A DNA stretch of 64,000 bases from Owenia fusiformis (GCA_903813345.2 CAIIXF020000008.1:29080005-29144004); one strand, 5' to 3'; positions 1-15,100 are shown, counted from the stretch's first letter. Notes: generated by a model from the sequence alone, not told the origin. A program made the numbers and translations.

Positions 1-104
1 AAAATGGACGATCTAAATTTCCAAAAATTCTGCTAAGATCAAGATCGATATGCTGTTGCCTTCAGTGTCGTGTTTGGGTGCGTTCCACAATGTAACCTAG
101 TCCG

Positions 105-3100
105 ATGGATGACATAGAACAAGCTGGTAAGTAGACACGTGGTTACATCACATTCTTTCGTTATTTTAATCATATGAACTGATTCTCAGAATAAAAAATT
201 TGAGTGTATAAATATTGTTACTTTTTCTGGGCGATAATAGAGTGTTATTTCAAACTTAGGTTAATTATCAACATTTCATGAATAACAAGGTGTGACATCT
301 ATGTTAACAAAAACGCCCATGTTCTGATATGTGTGAAAAATAATATTGATGATGTAAAAGAATTGTTGAAGGATGTTTATTGAGATAATCATATTATTAT
401 TTCAAACCTTTGTGGGCGCAGCCATCTTCCCGATTTTTGTGACGTCATCAGAAAATAGCTCATCTTACCCGCCAGAAAATTTGAAAGATTTAATATTTTA
501 ACAATGTCGTTTTAGTGATTTGTAGGTAAGTTACTGCAGAATATGTACCAATTAATATACAAGATACTGTTAAAATCATGACTGTAATATATGTGCTAAT
601 TTATGTGATACACAGAGACATGTAGCACTATGATATGAGATGAGCACTATGATAGGCCCTATAGTATAAGAATCTAGGCCTACAGTTGGGGACATAAATA
701 AATGACAGGTGGATTTGCTGAAGTGGTGATTTCCCATGTTAAAAATAAGAGAATTTACAAGAGGCCATAAATCAGTGGATGAGATTATACAAAATGTAAA
801 ATATACAAATTTTAAGGGATATGTATCTAGACAATATTGGAAATTATGGGCTTTCAGACCACCATAATTAGGAAATGGTGATCGAAAATCGACCTGTCAT
901 TTATTTTTGTCCCCAACTGTAGAGTCCATTTCACTGCTTCATTTCGTCAGTAGAACGGCAAAAATAAGAAATTGGGAGACCATTGTGCAATAATATATGG
1001 AAAAGTATATTCATAATGTACATGAATGACATTTGTACAGTGGGGGACAAAAATAAAACTCAACGTTCACAAGTTGTCACAATGAGCTAATTTCCAAGTT
1101 TTGTGTCTCAAACTCTCCCAAGCGGTAGAAAAATAATTCCCGTTCACTAAAGTAGCACAATAAATGAATCCAAAGCTTCATACCTGCAAATAATGGATAA
1201 ATCCCTACCAAATCGAATGAATGTTTTCATGAATCACCATGTTTGTTATCCAAGGACGGTTGACTCCCAGAATGCAACATCAGTTACCGTATTTACTCAT
1301 GACAGGTTTCAAAATGGCGGAACAGCATTTTGAAAGCTGGCACGTGTCATGTTGCATTCTGGGAGCCAATCCTCCGTTCAGGCGCAATCAGGCGACAAAA
1401 TCACCTCAACATTTGAAGAGTCGGCATAACATGTGAATATCCACTTCAACTTTTGAAGTTCTTATTTGTCATTAGGGACACAAATTCCACTATATTTGGA
1501 CTTACTCAGACGGAGAAAATAGAGCACTGAATACACTGAGGTAAGAATTTATTACATGTGCGACAGCATGTAATTTTCATAGCTTTTGCAATTCTTTATG
1601 ATCCCCACTTTATATCTTGGATTGCTTCTAGTTTGGCTTATAAAGTGTGTGGCCTCTTATATTTGGATGTTTCTCTGCCATGGTATTTTCAATAAGATTA
1701 ACATGGCTGAAATTCTTCAAATTACAAGACGGCACAGGCTTATTGCACAAAAAACTAAAAAATCTGAAATATACAAATGTCATTCATGTACATTATGAAT
1801 ATACTTTTCCATATATTATTGCACAATGGTCTCCCAATTTCTTATTTTTGCCGTTCTACTGACGAAATGAAGCAGTGAAATGGACTCTATATAGCCCCAT
1901 ATCAGTCATCATAAACAATACCATATAAGGTGCTACAAGATCCTGTGATGTGATACAGATCAAGCAAGTGGTTTGTCTTATTCATTCAGTGGCTCAGCAG
2001 GGCAGTCTCAGTCTGGTGTTCTCAGATCAGATTTCAAATTCAGGAACATATTTTATCATAGGCCCCGGGAACATGTATAAAATAGCGAGTCGACAGTAAT
2101 ACAGATGTCGACTGCTATTTTATACATGTTCCCGGGGCCTATGGTGAGCACTATATTCAGATATTAGACCCTGCGCTTATTGTACAAAAAAGCATTATAC
2201 TGACGCGCATTGTACATACATGTAGGGTACGTACCAAAGCGTAAAAGTTGAATGTGCAGGTTTCTGAAACAATGAAAACATCAGGTTTCTCAAATTTTAT
2301 CACCCTCGTGTTGTACCTCACGTTAAACTGTCACACTTAATTTGGTACGTACCCTGTGTTGAATCGCAACGCAATATAGGTCTACCAAATGTGTGTTGTA
2401 CCAAAAATCATAACACCGATGCGCGTTGCACTGAGATTACATTCCCATCAATTCATACCCTGGCCGCTGTTTAACACAGGTTGGTATCAAAAAATTATCT
2501 GCTGTGATGGAGCATGCTATTTTTCATAAAACACTAAGAAAACTTCACAATTCAGGGGTTTCATTAGCAGCAGGTTATTTTCACGGGTTGTTTTCATAAA
2601 ATCGCCTGTAATTTTTAGCAACTTTTCCATCTCAAATTTATTTAGCCTGTTGTGAGAAATTCTAGTGAAAGTGAAACCCCTGCAATTTATTTTTTAACTT
2701 ATATATGTTTCGTTATACCAAATAAAATTGCCTGCACCATGCAATTGATATATCATTTGCAGGTAACCTTCATTTCTGTTACTTATATGATATGCGCTAT
2801 GGTGTCTGTACTCAAATGGAATGAAATACTTTACCTAATAAAAAGTTATAATGGAAATGATTACTGACGTAGATCTTATTTGTTATGTTGCACTTCGATC
2901 ATGTTCATGTTCTTTACGAGTTTGTCATTATTTTCAGAGAGAAAGATGTCTGGCTGTAGTAAAGCAGCAGATAAAGCGGACTTAAGGTACTGCTGTAGAG
3001 CATGTAGCCAGATACTGTGCTCTTTAGGAGGATACAGGAAGCATTTTAAAAACAACCACCCTGAAGGTTAGTATACAGGGAGCAATCTTGAAGCAAAGTC

Positions 3101-6100
3101 CAGTAAGATTTACATTAAGACGCAAAAAGGACAGTCAAAATTTGTTACGATCAAGGAATTATGTCTGTGCAGTGCTCTCTTCACACCGTGGCGTAGCACC
3201 TCAATGTTTTTTTAATTCAATTCAATGGACCTCCTAAAATGTTGCAATAAAAAATAAAGAAATCCTAAAATGTTGCACAAGAAAAATAAGTTCTCCACAC
3301 AAAAATCCTTGGGGAGCAATGCTGTGTATTCAGAATAATCCAAACATGTTATAAATAAAAATATTTTCATATAATAAATCGGAAGAACACTTGGAATATT
3401 TAAAAGATATGTCAAAGAATTCTGTGAGAAAGTAGTCTCATTAATACAACATGTACTAGAGTTGATTGTGACAAAGTCCTTTGTTACCTTTTATATTTTA
3501 TATTAATTTAATTGAATAGTAGCCCGGACAGAATTGTTCAATGGTCACTTTTTCTTTAATAACTTTTTTAATTTTCAGTATTATCAAAATCTGATCGCAT
3601 ATTTGAAAACTAGAGTAAAATTCTGACATACAAAAAAAATATTTAAGGAACATCTCTTAATTTATTGATATTATAGGCGTTCATAGTATGACTGACGCAA
3701 ATACATAATTCATCATTTTGCCTCATATTTGTTCTAAATGGCGGCATATTTTGGGAATTTGAATGTTCAGTTGAAAGTTGATATTTAAAGATTGTCATTG
3801 GACTAAAGAGCCATGCTACCACAGTTACAATCCTGATGTAATGCAGCAACTGACCATTTATCAAAAACAAGAAGTTAACTCCCTCCAAGGGTATTATGAT
3901 ATCAAGTCCAATGAAATGTTAGGGGTTGCGTTCAAGAGGATGTGAAAAGGTGACGCCCCAATGTGCGAGTTGTGTAGAGAGTAGGTCCTCAATCTTTTCA
4001 AGAGCTCCAAACAACCATCTCAGAGGCCATTGAAAAGCTGAAAACAATTCACATGCATGTCAAGGATGGGTTAAAAGGCATGTGATTGGGAAAGACATTA
4101 CAAACTGTGGCAGTATGACCCTATAGTTGCACAGGTTAACAAACTAGGGTTGTTAATCCACTATTAGTAACAATGGAATGGCCAACATAAGTCCTGCGAC
4201 CTAACCAATATACTGTACATACAATGTACAAACCTTTTTAAGTATTGGTATACATGCAAGTCAATTTAAAACAAAGGGTTATAAATGCAGTCATTGACTC
4301 ATACCAAGGCAGCAGCCTACATGATTTTGTAGGCCTATGACATTTGTTAAATATTAACTTTCAACTGAACATTTATATTCAAACCACAAAACATGCCGCC
4401 ATTTTTGAACAAATATGAGACAAAATGGTGAATTATGTATTTGCGTCACTCATACTATGAACGTCTATAATATCAATACATTAAGAGATGTTCCTTAAAT
4501 ATTTTTTTTGTATGTCAGAATTTTACTCTAGTTTTCAAATATGTAATCAGATTTTGATAAGACTGAAAATTAAAAAAGTTATTAAAGAAAAAGTGACCAT
4601 TGAACAATTCTGTCCGGGCTACAGTCTACTATATAATTGTTTTTTTTGTAGTGATTGATGAAGGTAGAGTATGAATATAATGTCAAGTAATATAATTGTG
4701 ATTGACCTAATTTTTGATAACTGCTTTATATTCATTGTTTACTTGTTTATTTGTTTTAATGTCTGCCTGCATAGGGATGTGCCATCAGATCTTGTAGAGG
4801 GAAACTTTCAAAAACCTAGGGCGATCAGCAAAGAGGAAAAGATGTTTTAGTACTTAAGTTCTAATGGCGCACCCTTAGTTAATCCTATATGACCCAATGT
4901 GATTAAAGTCTGTTTATAAATGGCAAGACTATTTGCCCTATACCTCATACTAAAAAAAGTTTAAAACATTTTCAAATTAGTCAGATTGTTATAATGTTTT
5001 GCATGATGATCATGATTTATTCTTACTCAAGTGTTCTCTCCAAGATTCTTTCCTGGCGTAAGTACAAAATCCTAATTTTCAAATGAATCAAAGTTAATGT
5101 AAACATCCCTTTCATTTGAAGGTGGCAAGACAAGAATTTGATTACCCATGAAGCAGATTCTGCCTGCTTTTTTCTATACTCACTTACCAGTTTGATTTTC
5201 AATTTCACACCTTTGTAATCCAAGATGGCTTTTTTCACAACACCCATTTTCTCAAAATCTTTCTTTTAAGAATAGTATAGCATATTTTTTTCAAAGAAAA
5301 CTATGAAATATAATTAAATATTATTATGGACATTTTATGGTTGCACTTCATATTTCATTATTTTGTAGACATAGTGCAATTTACTTTAATAATTGTATTG
5401 TATTTTGATACTTTTCAAAAATCCACCAGATTGAAAAAGCGATCATAGTTCTGAAAATTGCAAATACACCAAAGTAAACACTGCCAATTTGAAATAATTT
5501 ACAGTATTTCATTGGTCATATGATTTTGATCATTGATGATTTAATTCATTGTATTTATTGTTGTATTGCGTTGATTGTTAATTTTGTTTCTCATTTCTAG
5601 CAAATCAGGGTTTTTATCAGTATGATGTCATCAAGCCAGACAGTGGAAGTGAGTATTGGGACAATAAATGATTTATGATTTTCATAGATTCACCATTTAA
5701 TTGTAATTGTAGAATTCGAAAAATATACTATTGATTGAACTTTATTTTATATGTACAGTAAAACCTGTCTAATTCGAATGCCACTGGGCAAGGCCACTAC
5801 CCACTAGCGTTTTACATAGCAGTTGTACACATCTCAAGGTTCCCTTAACAAGGGAGTGAACGGAAGATTACAAAATTTTGTTAAAATATGAACACATTCT
5901 CAATAAATAATTATAGTTCTATTGACCACAGCATTCCAATAATTTGAAAATCTGATTCAAATTAATTTTAGTATGGTTCTTTAACATGAAAGTCAATGGG
6001 AGGAAAAAATGGGACTAAAAATGGTCAGATAGGGAGATGTTTGTATTACAGGTTTTACTGTATTGTCAACATAGAACTACAAATACAAGGATTTTTGTCT

Positions 6101-9100
6101 TGCAGCTGCAAGCTGGTACAAATGCAGATGTTGTCCCAAGATATTTGTTGGCAAAAAGAAGTACACAGCTCATATCACAACAGTACATTTCCGTAAGTGT
6201 TTTATGGCTCACACATAGCCCACATGATTGGTTAGGCATCCATTTTTTTGCTGAAATATGATATATTGTTAATTCTAGAAAATGACATGAGAAAATGGTC
6301 CCTACATTGGAACATCTGTCAACATTGATAGTAAAGATTATTTGTGATAATTATGTGAAGCAGTGTTTAAAATGATCACTGACATATGCATTATTTATGA
6401 TAATTGAAATTTGGTGAAGCTTTATTGATGATAATTAGGTGAAGCATTGTTTATAATGATTAGGCATATTATCATTTATGATAATTTTGTGAAGCATTGT
6501 TTGTGATAATTATGTGAATCATTGTTTATAATTTATGATAATTAGGTGAGCCCTCGGAGAGTGACATCATCAATAAGCCAAATTCAACAAATGAGAAAAA
6601 AACAAGTCCCGAGAAAAACAAGCCTACTTCAGCAACTCCAGAACCTGTTCGAGGTAATTGTTTATGTTACCTTTTGTAAACTTTTTTTTTCAAACAAAAT
6701 CAAGAAGTCAAATTCACTGTTTTATTTAAATAAATATATGTTTATTGAAAGTAAAGCGGCAGTGAAGAGATTGGAAATGATGGAAGTAATATTTTCAAAA
6801 ACATACATTATCTTACTTTTATTATATTACAAATAATTAATATATCTGATCAAATATTGAAGTTATTGATGATTTCTGATGATGGAATTTCCAAAAATTA
6901 AGAAACCAAACTTGGACATCCACTTTTCAAAAGTAATTGAAAGATAACTATTATCATGAAATTAAGTCAGAACATTTAACTATTGATATTGCATGATGTA
7001 GGTAATTGTGAGAGAAAGATATTATAAAGATGTTGACAGATTTATTAAAAAGTACTCTCAGCCGGTCTTTAATATTTGTTGCCCCTTTAACAGTTGAACT
7101 ATTTTGATAATAAGCATGATGTAATCAGATGTATGTAGTTAGCTTGTGAGTCAAGAATTTTGTAAACAAATATTGACACATTTTAAAATAAGTTCTCCCA
7201 CCTTGTCTCTAATATTTGTTGCCCCTTTAATGATATGAAACATCTCTCTGATCCTCTAGGTCCGAATCTTAAAATTTACACATGCAAACACTGCGGTAGA
7301 GAGTACAACAACTACTACAGTTGCTACAGTCATGTTAAGAAAAATCATCCTGAAGGTCAAGGCAACCATGCCATAACCTCGACCAATCAGAAGACAGCAA
7401 GTTCAACCAATCAGAATTCAACATCTTTAGTGCCTGTTCAAGGTAAAGTATCCTTTTTGGTAGTTTGTTTTGCCGATTTAAAAGAGAGCTTCAATGGCAA
7501 TGAGTGCATTTACAGAAAAAAACTGTCCAGATGTGTCTACTTGAGCACAAAACTTTTTAGAATGTTTTAAAATTTACAACTGTCTGATTGCCAATGGCGA
7601 CCAAATTTCACTCTTTGCAATGAATGACTGAATGCCAATATAGTGAACTGTGGCAGTCATGTTTTAGTTAGATGTAATTTGGCGAATTCTTAGTGGGCCT
7701 AGAATGTCAGGAATTTTGAAATTGTCAAACATTGAGAAATTTTGTATCACAGCAAGAAATCAAGCTTAAATTGTATCTATATAAACCACAGGATATTTTA
7801 ATGTGTAAAAGTACTTTTTATCCCACCGAACGAAGTTCGAGGGGGATATAGAAAAGCCGTCCGTCCGTTCGTCCGTCCGTTCGTCCGTCCGTCCATTCGT
7901 GTGTCTGGGCAATAACTCAATACCGGTTAACGGATTTCAATCAAATTTTATAGGCTTATGCCTTATGGGTTGAGGACCTCTGCTCGAGAAGGAATTTTCA
8001 ATATGGCTGCTTAATTCAAAATGGCGGCCATTTTTCGGAAAAAATATAATCTGATTACTCAAATACTAGTGAATGGATTTGGTTCAAATTTTATATGCTG
8101 TTGTCCGGGTACAAAGGAGCCCTGCTGAAGAAGACATTTTCAAGATGGCCACCATATTTCAAAATGGTGGCCATTTTTCGTCAAAAATGTTATCTTTGAT
8201 AACTCAAATACCATTGAATAGAGTTGGATCAAATTTTATATGCTGTTGCCTGGGTACAAAGGAACCTTGCTCAAGAAGACATTTTCAAGATGGCAACCAT
8301 ATTTCAAAATGGGGGCCATTTTTTGTAAAAAATGTTATCTTTGATAACTCAAATACTGTTGAATGGATTTGGTTCAAATTTTACATGCTGATGCCTAGGG
8401 ACATAGGAGCTCTGTTCGAGAAGGGATTTTCAAGATGGCAGCTAAATTTCAAAATGGCCGCCATTTTTCGTTAAAAAAAACATAATCATTGATAACTAAA
8501 ATACCAGTGAATGGATTTGGTTCCAATTTTATATCCTGATGTTTAGGGAAATAGGAGATCTGCTTCAGAAGAAATTTCAAAGGGGTCAGCTGAATTTCAA
8601 AATGGCTGCCATTTTTCATAAAAAAGGTAATCTTTGATAACTCAAATACCATTGGACGGATTTACTTCAAATTTTATATACTGATGCCTATAGATAAAGG
8701 AGCTCTGCTTGAGAAGAAATTTTCAATGTGGCTGTTCGGTTGGATTTGCTACTCCTTGGAGTTGCTGTTTTTCTAGTTTTATTTATGTCACCTCACCTCC
8801 AAAAGTGGTGACATATTGTTATAGTCTCCAACTTTTTTATGGACAATGTTTGGCTGTTGGTATTCAACATTTGGTGCCTATATGAAATGTAACAAATGGC
8901 AGGTGGTGACATTTTACATGTAAATGTCTTGTATTAATAATTAGGAATTTCTGTTATTCTTAGGGAATGAAAATGATGGAAAAATTTACGAGTGCAAACC
9001 CTGCAAGAAGCAATATGGCAACTATAAAAGTTACAGTAGTCACTTTAGAACATTACATCCAGGGGGTGAGTTGATTCATTTTTCTTGTCTGCACATTTTG

Positions 9101-12100
9101 AGACAAACTACCCTGTAGATTGATAGCAATAGGTGATGTCATAATAATGAATTGTGAAAATCTTAATGGAATATGAGTGTTAAGTTTCGTTGTTGGGTTA
9201 AAAGTTAAAATGTTTGGACTAACAAAAATAGACCTCTTCATTTGATTGACTTGAACCACAACTTGAATTCTTGGTTTTATTCTTAACTCATTGCTGGCCA
9301 AAGCTATTTTTGGAGGTTTTCTGCTGGTGACTGCCAATTTTGATGGAAGATTAAGCAAAATTGTATGTTTTCACATTAGCATAAAATAGACTGTATCAAC
9401 TCCATATGCGCTAAGTTAGATGTGAAGCCAATGACAAAATATTTCAATTGCACCCTACCACCCTACCCCTAGTGACCATTAGAATATATGGTAAGATAAC
9501 TAGTACAGATTATGTGACAATTACTGGACAGCATCCTGATATCTCGAGGTTGGTCACATACGATTATGACGTCATAGACGAAATATCTCGGGGTTGGTCA
9601 GCAATGAGTTAAGGATATATTTTAAACAGTCAATTTTTGAATATGTACTGTATACTGTTTTATTGCATATTTTGAAATTTTATTTCCTATTAAATATTAA
9701 TTTGTATCTATTTATTGCATATTTTGAGAATTTATATATGGTATTGTTTATTTATTTATATTTTGCTTATTTTTAAGTTATTGCCCGAAAATCTGACTAT
9801 ACATACATTAAGAAAAATAAAAAAGATGCTTTAAAAGTCAGAGGTAAGATAATATTATATTATTTTACAATTTTTATGTCACTATTAGAAGCACTAGAAG
9901 TGGTGACATCTTTTTAAAGAGTCCAACTTTTTGAGGGATGGTGTGCAGCAGTCAGCATGCGGTGGTTGGTGTTTGGCAATTAGTGTTTGGCTGGTGTTTG
10001 GCAGTTAGTGTTTGGCATTTGTAACAATCAGTAATGTCGCAATTGTTTCATCCTACTGAATGTGGTGCCTGTAAAATTAAGCAATATTTAAATGTTTTGT
10101 GATGATTATCACGAGAACTCTACGCTGCACTTACATTGCAGGAAACCATTTTTGTAGTTGCAAGTTGAGAAAACCTATTTCATTTGTACTTTAAATATTA
10201 TCCAAATATCTACTAAATTTATGTTTTAGAAGCTGGCATTGGCTAAATGCAATTTTAAAATGTTTTAAAATGGTGTATTTTAGCGAAATACTTGTGACAC
10301 AGAAATAAATTATATTAAACTACACTGTACATGTAAATTGTTATCAAAAGCTGTAAAATAGAAAAACAATACACTAAAGATTTATTGGATGATGGCTACT
10401 GTAGATTGGGTTAATTTGGCGCTACTTAATTTGGCGATTTTGCCATTTTTGGCATATTGGCAGCTATTTAATTTGGTCGATATGCATAAAAATGTTAAAC
10501 GTATGCGCTGTTTGCGAATTACCATGTAAATGGGCATGTTTGGCTATGTTCATTTTTTCTTTTGAGGACCACTGGCGATATTCACCACGTTTGTACATTT
10601 TTGTGAGATCATCCTTTACATTTTGCACCTCAATCGATGCTGCTACTATACCGCACTTTTCTTTTCTAGTTTTTCCCTGAGTATCAATAAGTGACTGACC
10701 AGTTCTGAGCCAATTTATGAGAGACACTTTTTCATATTTTTTGAAAAAACTAAACCCGAAGTGACCTAAATACACTGGACGAAATACCCTAGATAATTCC
10801 CGGGGATTCATTCTCTGAAATTTTGGCGAAGATTTATATTGGCGAATTTTTCAATTTCGCCAAATTCGCCAAATTAAAGCGGGCACGAAATTAACCCAAT
10901 CTACAGTATATATTACAAACTTATTCCATGGAGATGACATCTCTCTGTTCCATCTCCCTGCTGACTGAATGGTATAAACGAGACATTGATCAAACGACCA
11001 ACTCAAATTTATGTGGTTTTATGTTTTAGACCCTGGTGTGTGTATTTTCTGCGACGATGGAGTAGATGATGAGATGAAATGTGGGAAATTACTTCAAAGT
11101 CCAGGCCTTACTGTCCATTACTTCTGTATGGTAAGTGAAAAGAGTATATGAAGATATGACTCTTGGTCGTTTTGATCACACCACTGGTGGGATATAGCCA
11201 TCATGATGATTGTGTGATCATGGTTGTGTTTATTGTGGTTGTTTCCTGCTTATCCCCCTTTGAAGTAGTGCTATGTTGTTGTGCTGCTGAGTTCCTTAAA
11301 GTGCAGTATTTATCACTTTGTGTCTTGATTGTCATGATTCCTGGAAAACAACTTGTCTCTCATTGTGTGTAATTGTCCGTTCATATTTAGAAAATTGACA
11401 CACTTCGTTGGCCAATGTTTGAATCTTTAATTACTTGGACTGAAAACTTATAGAATATCAAGAAATAAGATATCCACGAAGTCAAAGGTTACATCGTATA
11501 GACAAGTCAGAAAATCTGAGCTGTCATAATGAATAATGGTATTGGTATCAAACCTAATTATTAATGCTTAACCTGACATTGTCACCTTACTCTTTGTATG
11601 GGAACTTGTACATGTGAAAAGCATTTTTGAATTTTTTAAGCATCTCCATGCTTTATACATGTACTTTGATTGTAGTAGAAGAAGAATTCAGTGTAAAACA
11701 AGAGTCCGTTTTTGATTTGAATTATTTTGTATTTTCAGTTGTTTGCAAGTGGACTGAGCCAGAACGGAAAAACGGACACATCTGGTTTACTTGGGTTCCT
11801 GCCAGTGGACATAAACAAAGAAGTTCGCAGAGGAAAGCGTCTGGTAAGTTCTTGGTCCAGTTGATTATTTTCTATTTACCACCTATTTGTGACGGGGGAT
11901 CTTAATATTGATTTTTTCCTGAACGCTGAAAAACGATGCTTCATTATTGCCAAATTGTGGTTAGAATTACATTTTAGGATGTAACTAACATTGGTATCCA
12001 AAATTTTACTTCCATACCGCAAATTAAGGGCTGGCCCATAGCCTAAGTTGTTATTTGAATTTGAAATCCAGAGATCCTCAAAAATCTAGGAATTCCCAAA

Positions 12101-15100
12101 TTCCTCTTCAAGCTACTCAATAATAAAATTATTTCTATTTCAGCGCTGCATCTACTGCAAGAAGCTTGGAGCCACAATCGGGTGCATTTATAAATCATGT
12201 CGACAAATGTTTCATCTTCCTTGTGGGCGCAAAAATGCAACACTTCACCAGTTTTATGGAAACTTCAGGTAAAGAAATATCTAACATATCAAAATAAGCC
12301 CTCTACTCTAATCAGAATTTAAGGTGTTATGGCTTAAATTATTATATATTATGGAAAAGATTTAGGTTAAGTTAATCATTTGACAATTTTTCTCTGTTAC
12401 TGTGATCAGTGCTTGGGAAGGTGCTTAATTATCAGGTTTACCTATGCATCCATTCATAAAAACATTTTTTTCTTTGTTTGTCACATATTGGATTACCATA
12501 GCAACATGATTTTGTCCAGTTTAGCAAATGACTCCTTAACCTCTTGAATCCCACGCTCTAAAATCAGTTGAAACCAGATAATATTTTCATTTTTGCCACC
12601 TTTTGACATTTTACTACATACTTATACACTTTAGATGCTCAACTTAGTACAATTAGACAGCCGAGATCATTTCTACACATTTTAATACAATTTATGTGTA
12701 AATTGGATGAAAATTGTTCAAATAAGAGCAATTTTAATGAAAACTTTTGTGACAGATTTTCTCGTCACACTGGGTTTCAAGGTCATTTCTGAGGTGACGA
12801 GAAATCTTGTCACTCCAGGTAGTCAAGAGGTTAATATTGAGGTACAATTATTCAGTTAAAGTTAAAAGAACATCTGTTCCAAGTTAAATATAATTGGTTC
12901 AGTGGAATTGAAATGGCAATATCTTTGATACTGTACTTCTGGAGCACTCTGTACATATATTGAATCTAAAAGTCTCTCTTTAACATTAGAATATTCCAGT
13001 TCACTCTATGAGAAGTCAGTGGAGTTAAAATCTTTGAAAATATTCAGAAGTCTCAGTTTATTATGTCTCCTCCATAAGTAGATACATATTGTTATAGTCT
13101 ACAACTTTTTTTGTGGATGATGTTTGGCATTTGTTGCTTATGTTCAGCATTTGGTGGTTGGTGTTTGATGGTCTGTGTTTTGTATCTGCATTAAATGGCA
13201 AGTGGTGACCTTTTGCATGTTAATGCCTTGTAATTGTAATATTTCAGGTCTTTCTGTGAGGACCACAGGCCAGAACAAGAGCTCTCTATTGAGGAGATAT
13301 CAAGTACGCCAGTAAAGCAGAAAATTATGACGTGTCCGATATGTATGCATGAAATGAAGACAGAAATTAGTACCACCACAATGAAGGCCCCTTGTTGTAA
13401 GAACTCTTGGTTTCACAGGGAATGCATCCAGGTAAATATTATTAAAAATATGTATGGCGTCTTTTTTGTTTTTCTATATAGTGTTTCATTTAGTTGAATC
13501 TTTATTTCTAGGGAATTTTGAATTTTGTGGATATTTTTGTAGACAGTGGTCAGCAGTCAGTGTGTTTGTTACAAATGACAGGTGGTCAAATAAATAACCA
13601 TCCATATAAATGCAAAAAATTTCTCAACTGAATGCAAACAGTAACTCTACCTCTTGACGGATAATAAGAAATGACCTACACTAGTCAAAATATCAAAATT
13701 TTCCTTAATTATTTTATCCCAATTTTTCAATACTCTTTGAATCTGCTGCAACTGAAAATGCTTCAGATGTCTGATTTTTATGCAATTTGTTATGTCTCCA
13801 CCACAAGTGGTCACCAACTTTTTTGTAGACAGTGGTGAGCAGTCAGTGTGTTTGTTACAAATGACAGGTGGTGATATATTGCGTGTTAATGCCTTGTCTG
13901 TTATTTCAGCAAACTGCCCTGGCATCAGGTACACACTTCTTCAAGTGTCCCCTATGTAACAACAAGGATGAATTCCAGAGTACAATGCTAGAGTTCGGAA
14001 TCTATATACCTGATAGGTATCTATTGTTTTATACTCCTATGAAACCTGTTAAGTGGAACATCTCTAGAAGGGGAACAACTCTGTTAGTGTATCACTTTTC
14101 AGATTTCCAAGATGAACTTACTTTAGAGGTTCCAAAGGTGTTCTACGAAGACAGGATTTACTGTATTTGTTTTTTCTGTTCATTATTCTTAGGTAAAATT
14201 ATCAATTACTGTTAATCATTGTAGAGAAGTGGAATTTAAAATTAGTTGTCAAAAGTTATCTGTAACTATGAACATAGCTCTCAAAATTATATCCTTACTC
14301 AAAATTGTTTTAAAGCATGACTGGAATTTCAGAAATATTTTAAATATAATTTTGTTTAACAGGGATGCTGCATGGGAATTGGAACCCAATGCTTATCAAG
14401 ATCTACTTGAGCGTCACTGTCGTTGCGACCTTAAAAAGTGTGTCTGCCCAAAAGGAAGATCATATGATAAACCATGCAGGTATTTTACTGTTATAAAATC
14501 GAAATACAAATGTATGAGAGACGTTACATAAGAGCTGTTCTCTCTCTAAAATTTGAAAGAACTGTCCAATTTTTTTTACATTTCTATACAATTTAGAGTG
14601 TTGACTACATGTCTGTTTACTTTATTTCATGCTGATGTTTCTACTATTTACTCTGTTTTGCATTTCAAAATATGACAATGTCCCATTTCTCAGCAAGTGG
14701 TAGACCATATTTGACAACTGTTGATAAAATAAAATTATTTTCCATCAAACAACAGTTAAAGTTGGCCATTTCTCTCTAAAATTTGAATGAACTGTCTGAT
14801 ATTTTTGCATTTCTATACAATTTAGAGTGTTCACTATATCCCAGTCTACTTTATTCCTTGCTGATTTCACTCTTTTCCACTCTATTTTGCATTTCAAAAC
14901 ATGACCAACATGACATTTTTCAGCAAGTGGGAGATCATTCTATGTGACAACTGTGGATCAAGAGGAACACATTTAGAGTGTGCAGGATTCAAACACAACA
15001 AGGTTGACTGGATCTGCAAGAACTGTGAGGCCATACAAAAGAAAGGTAACTTACTGGACTTCAAAAAAATATTTTGCAATTAAATTTTTTGCTTCAACAG

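Larger units (their letters stand above)
922..1887. mobile_element. TA-flanked MITE, GAGTCCATTTCACTGCTTC family, copy 1, interrupted by another MITE
   Basis: It has perfect terminal inverted repeats, with arms of about 115 bp, between TA at 920-921 and TA at 1888-1889. Two uninterrupted copies (30477-30867, 32043-32423) are about 385 bp. This copy is longer because 1038-1610 is inserted in it. Confidence 0.9.
2938..9843 (+). other. C2H2 zinc-finger exon module of the PHF7-like gene (exons 2-8)
   Basis: Seven consecutive exons all begin and end in phase 1. Fingers sit alone in exons 2, 4, 6 and 7, and the exon ends just after the second histidine (HPE, VHF, or HPEG plus a Ser/Thr/Asn-rich spacer, and HPG). 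Exon 4 (6106-6192) has no Met and is easily missed: it reads W-Y-K-C-R-C-C-P-K...H-I-T-T-V-H. Exons 3 (16 codons), 5 (36 codons, polar, Lys/Pro/Ser) and 8 (22 codons, Lys-rich) are spacers. Because every exon is symmetric, any one could be skipped or duplicated without a frameshift. Confidence 0.88.

Noticed and set aside
8073-8474. 133-codon ORF
   Set aside because: It is the tandem repeat 7816-8745 read through; the residues repeat with the DNA unit.
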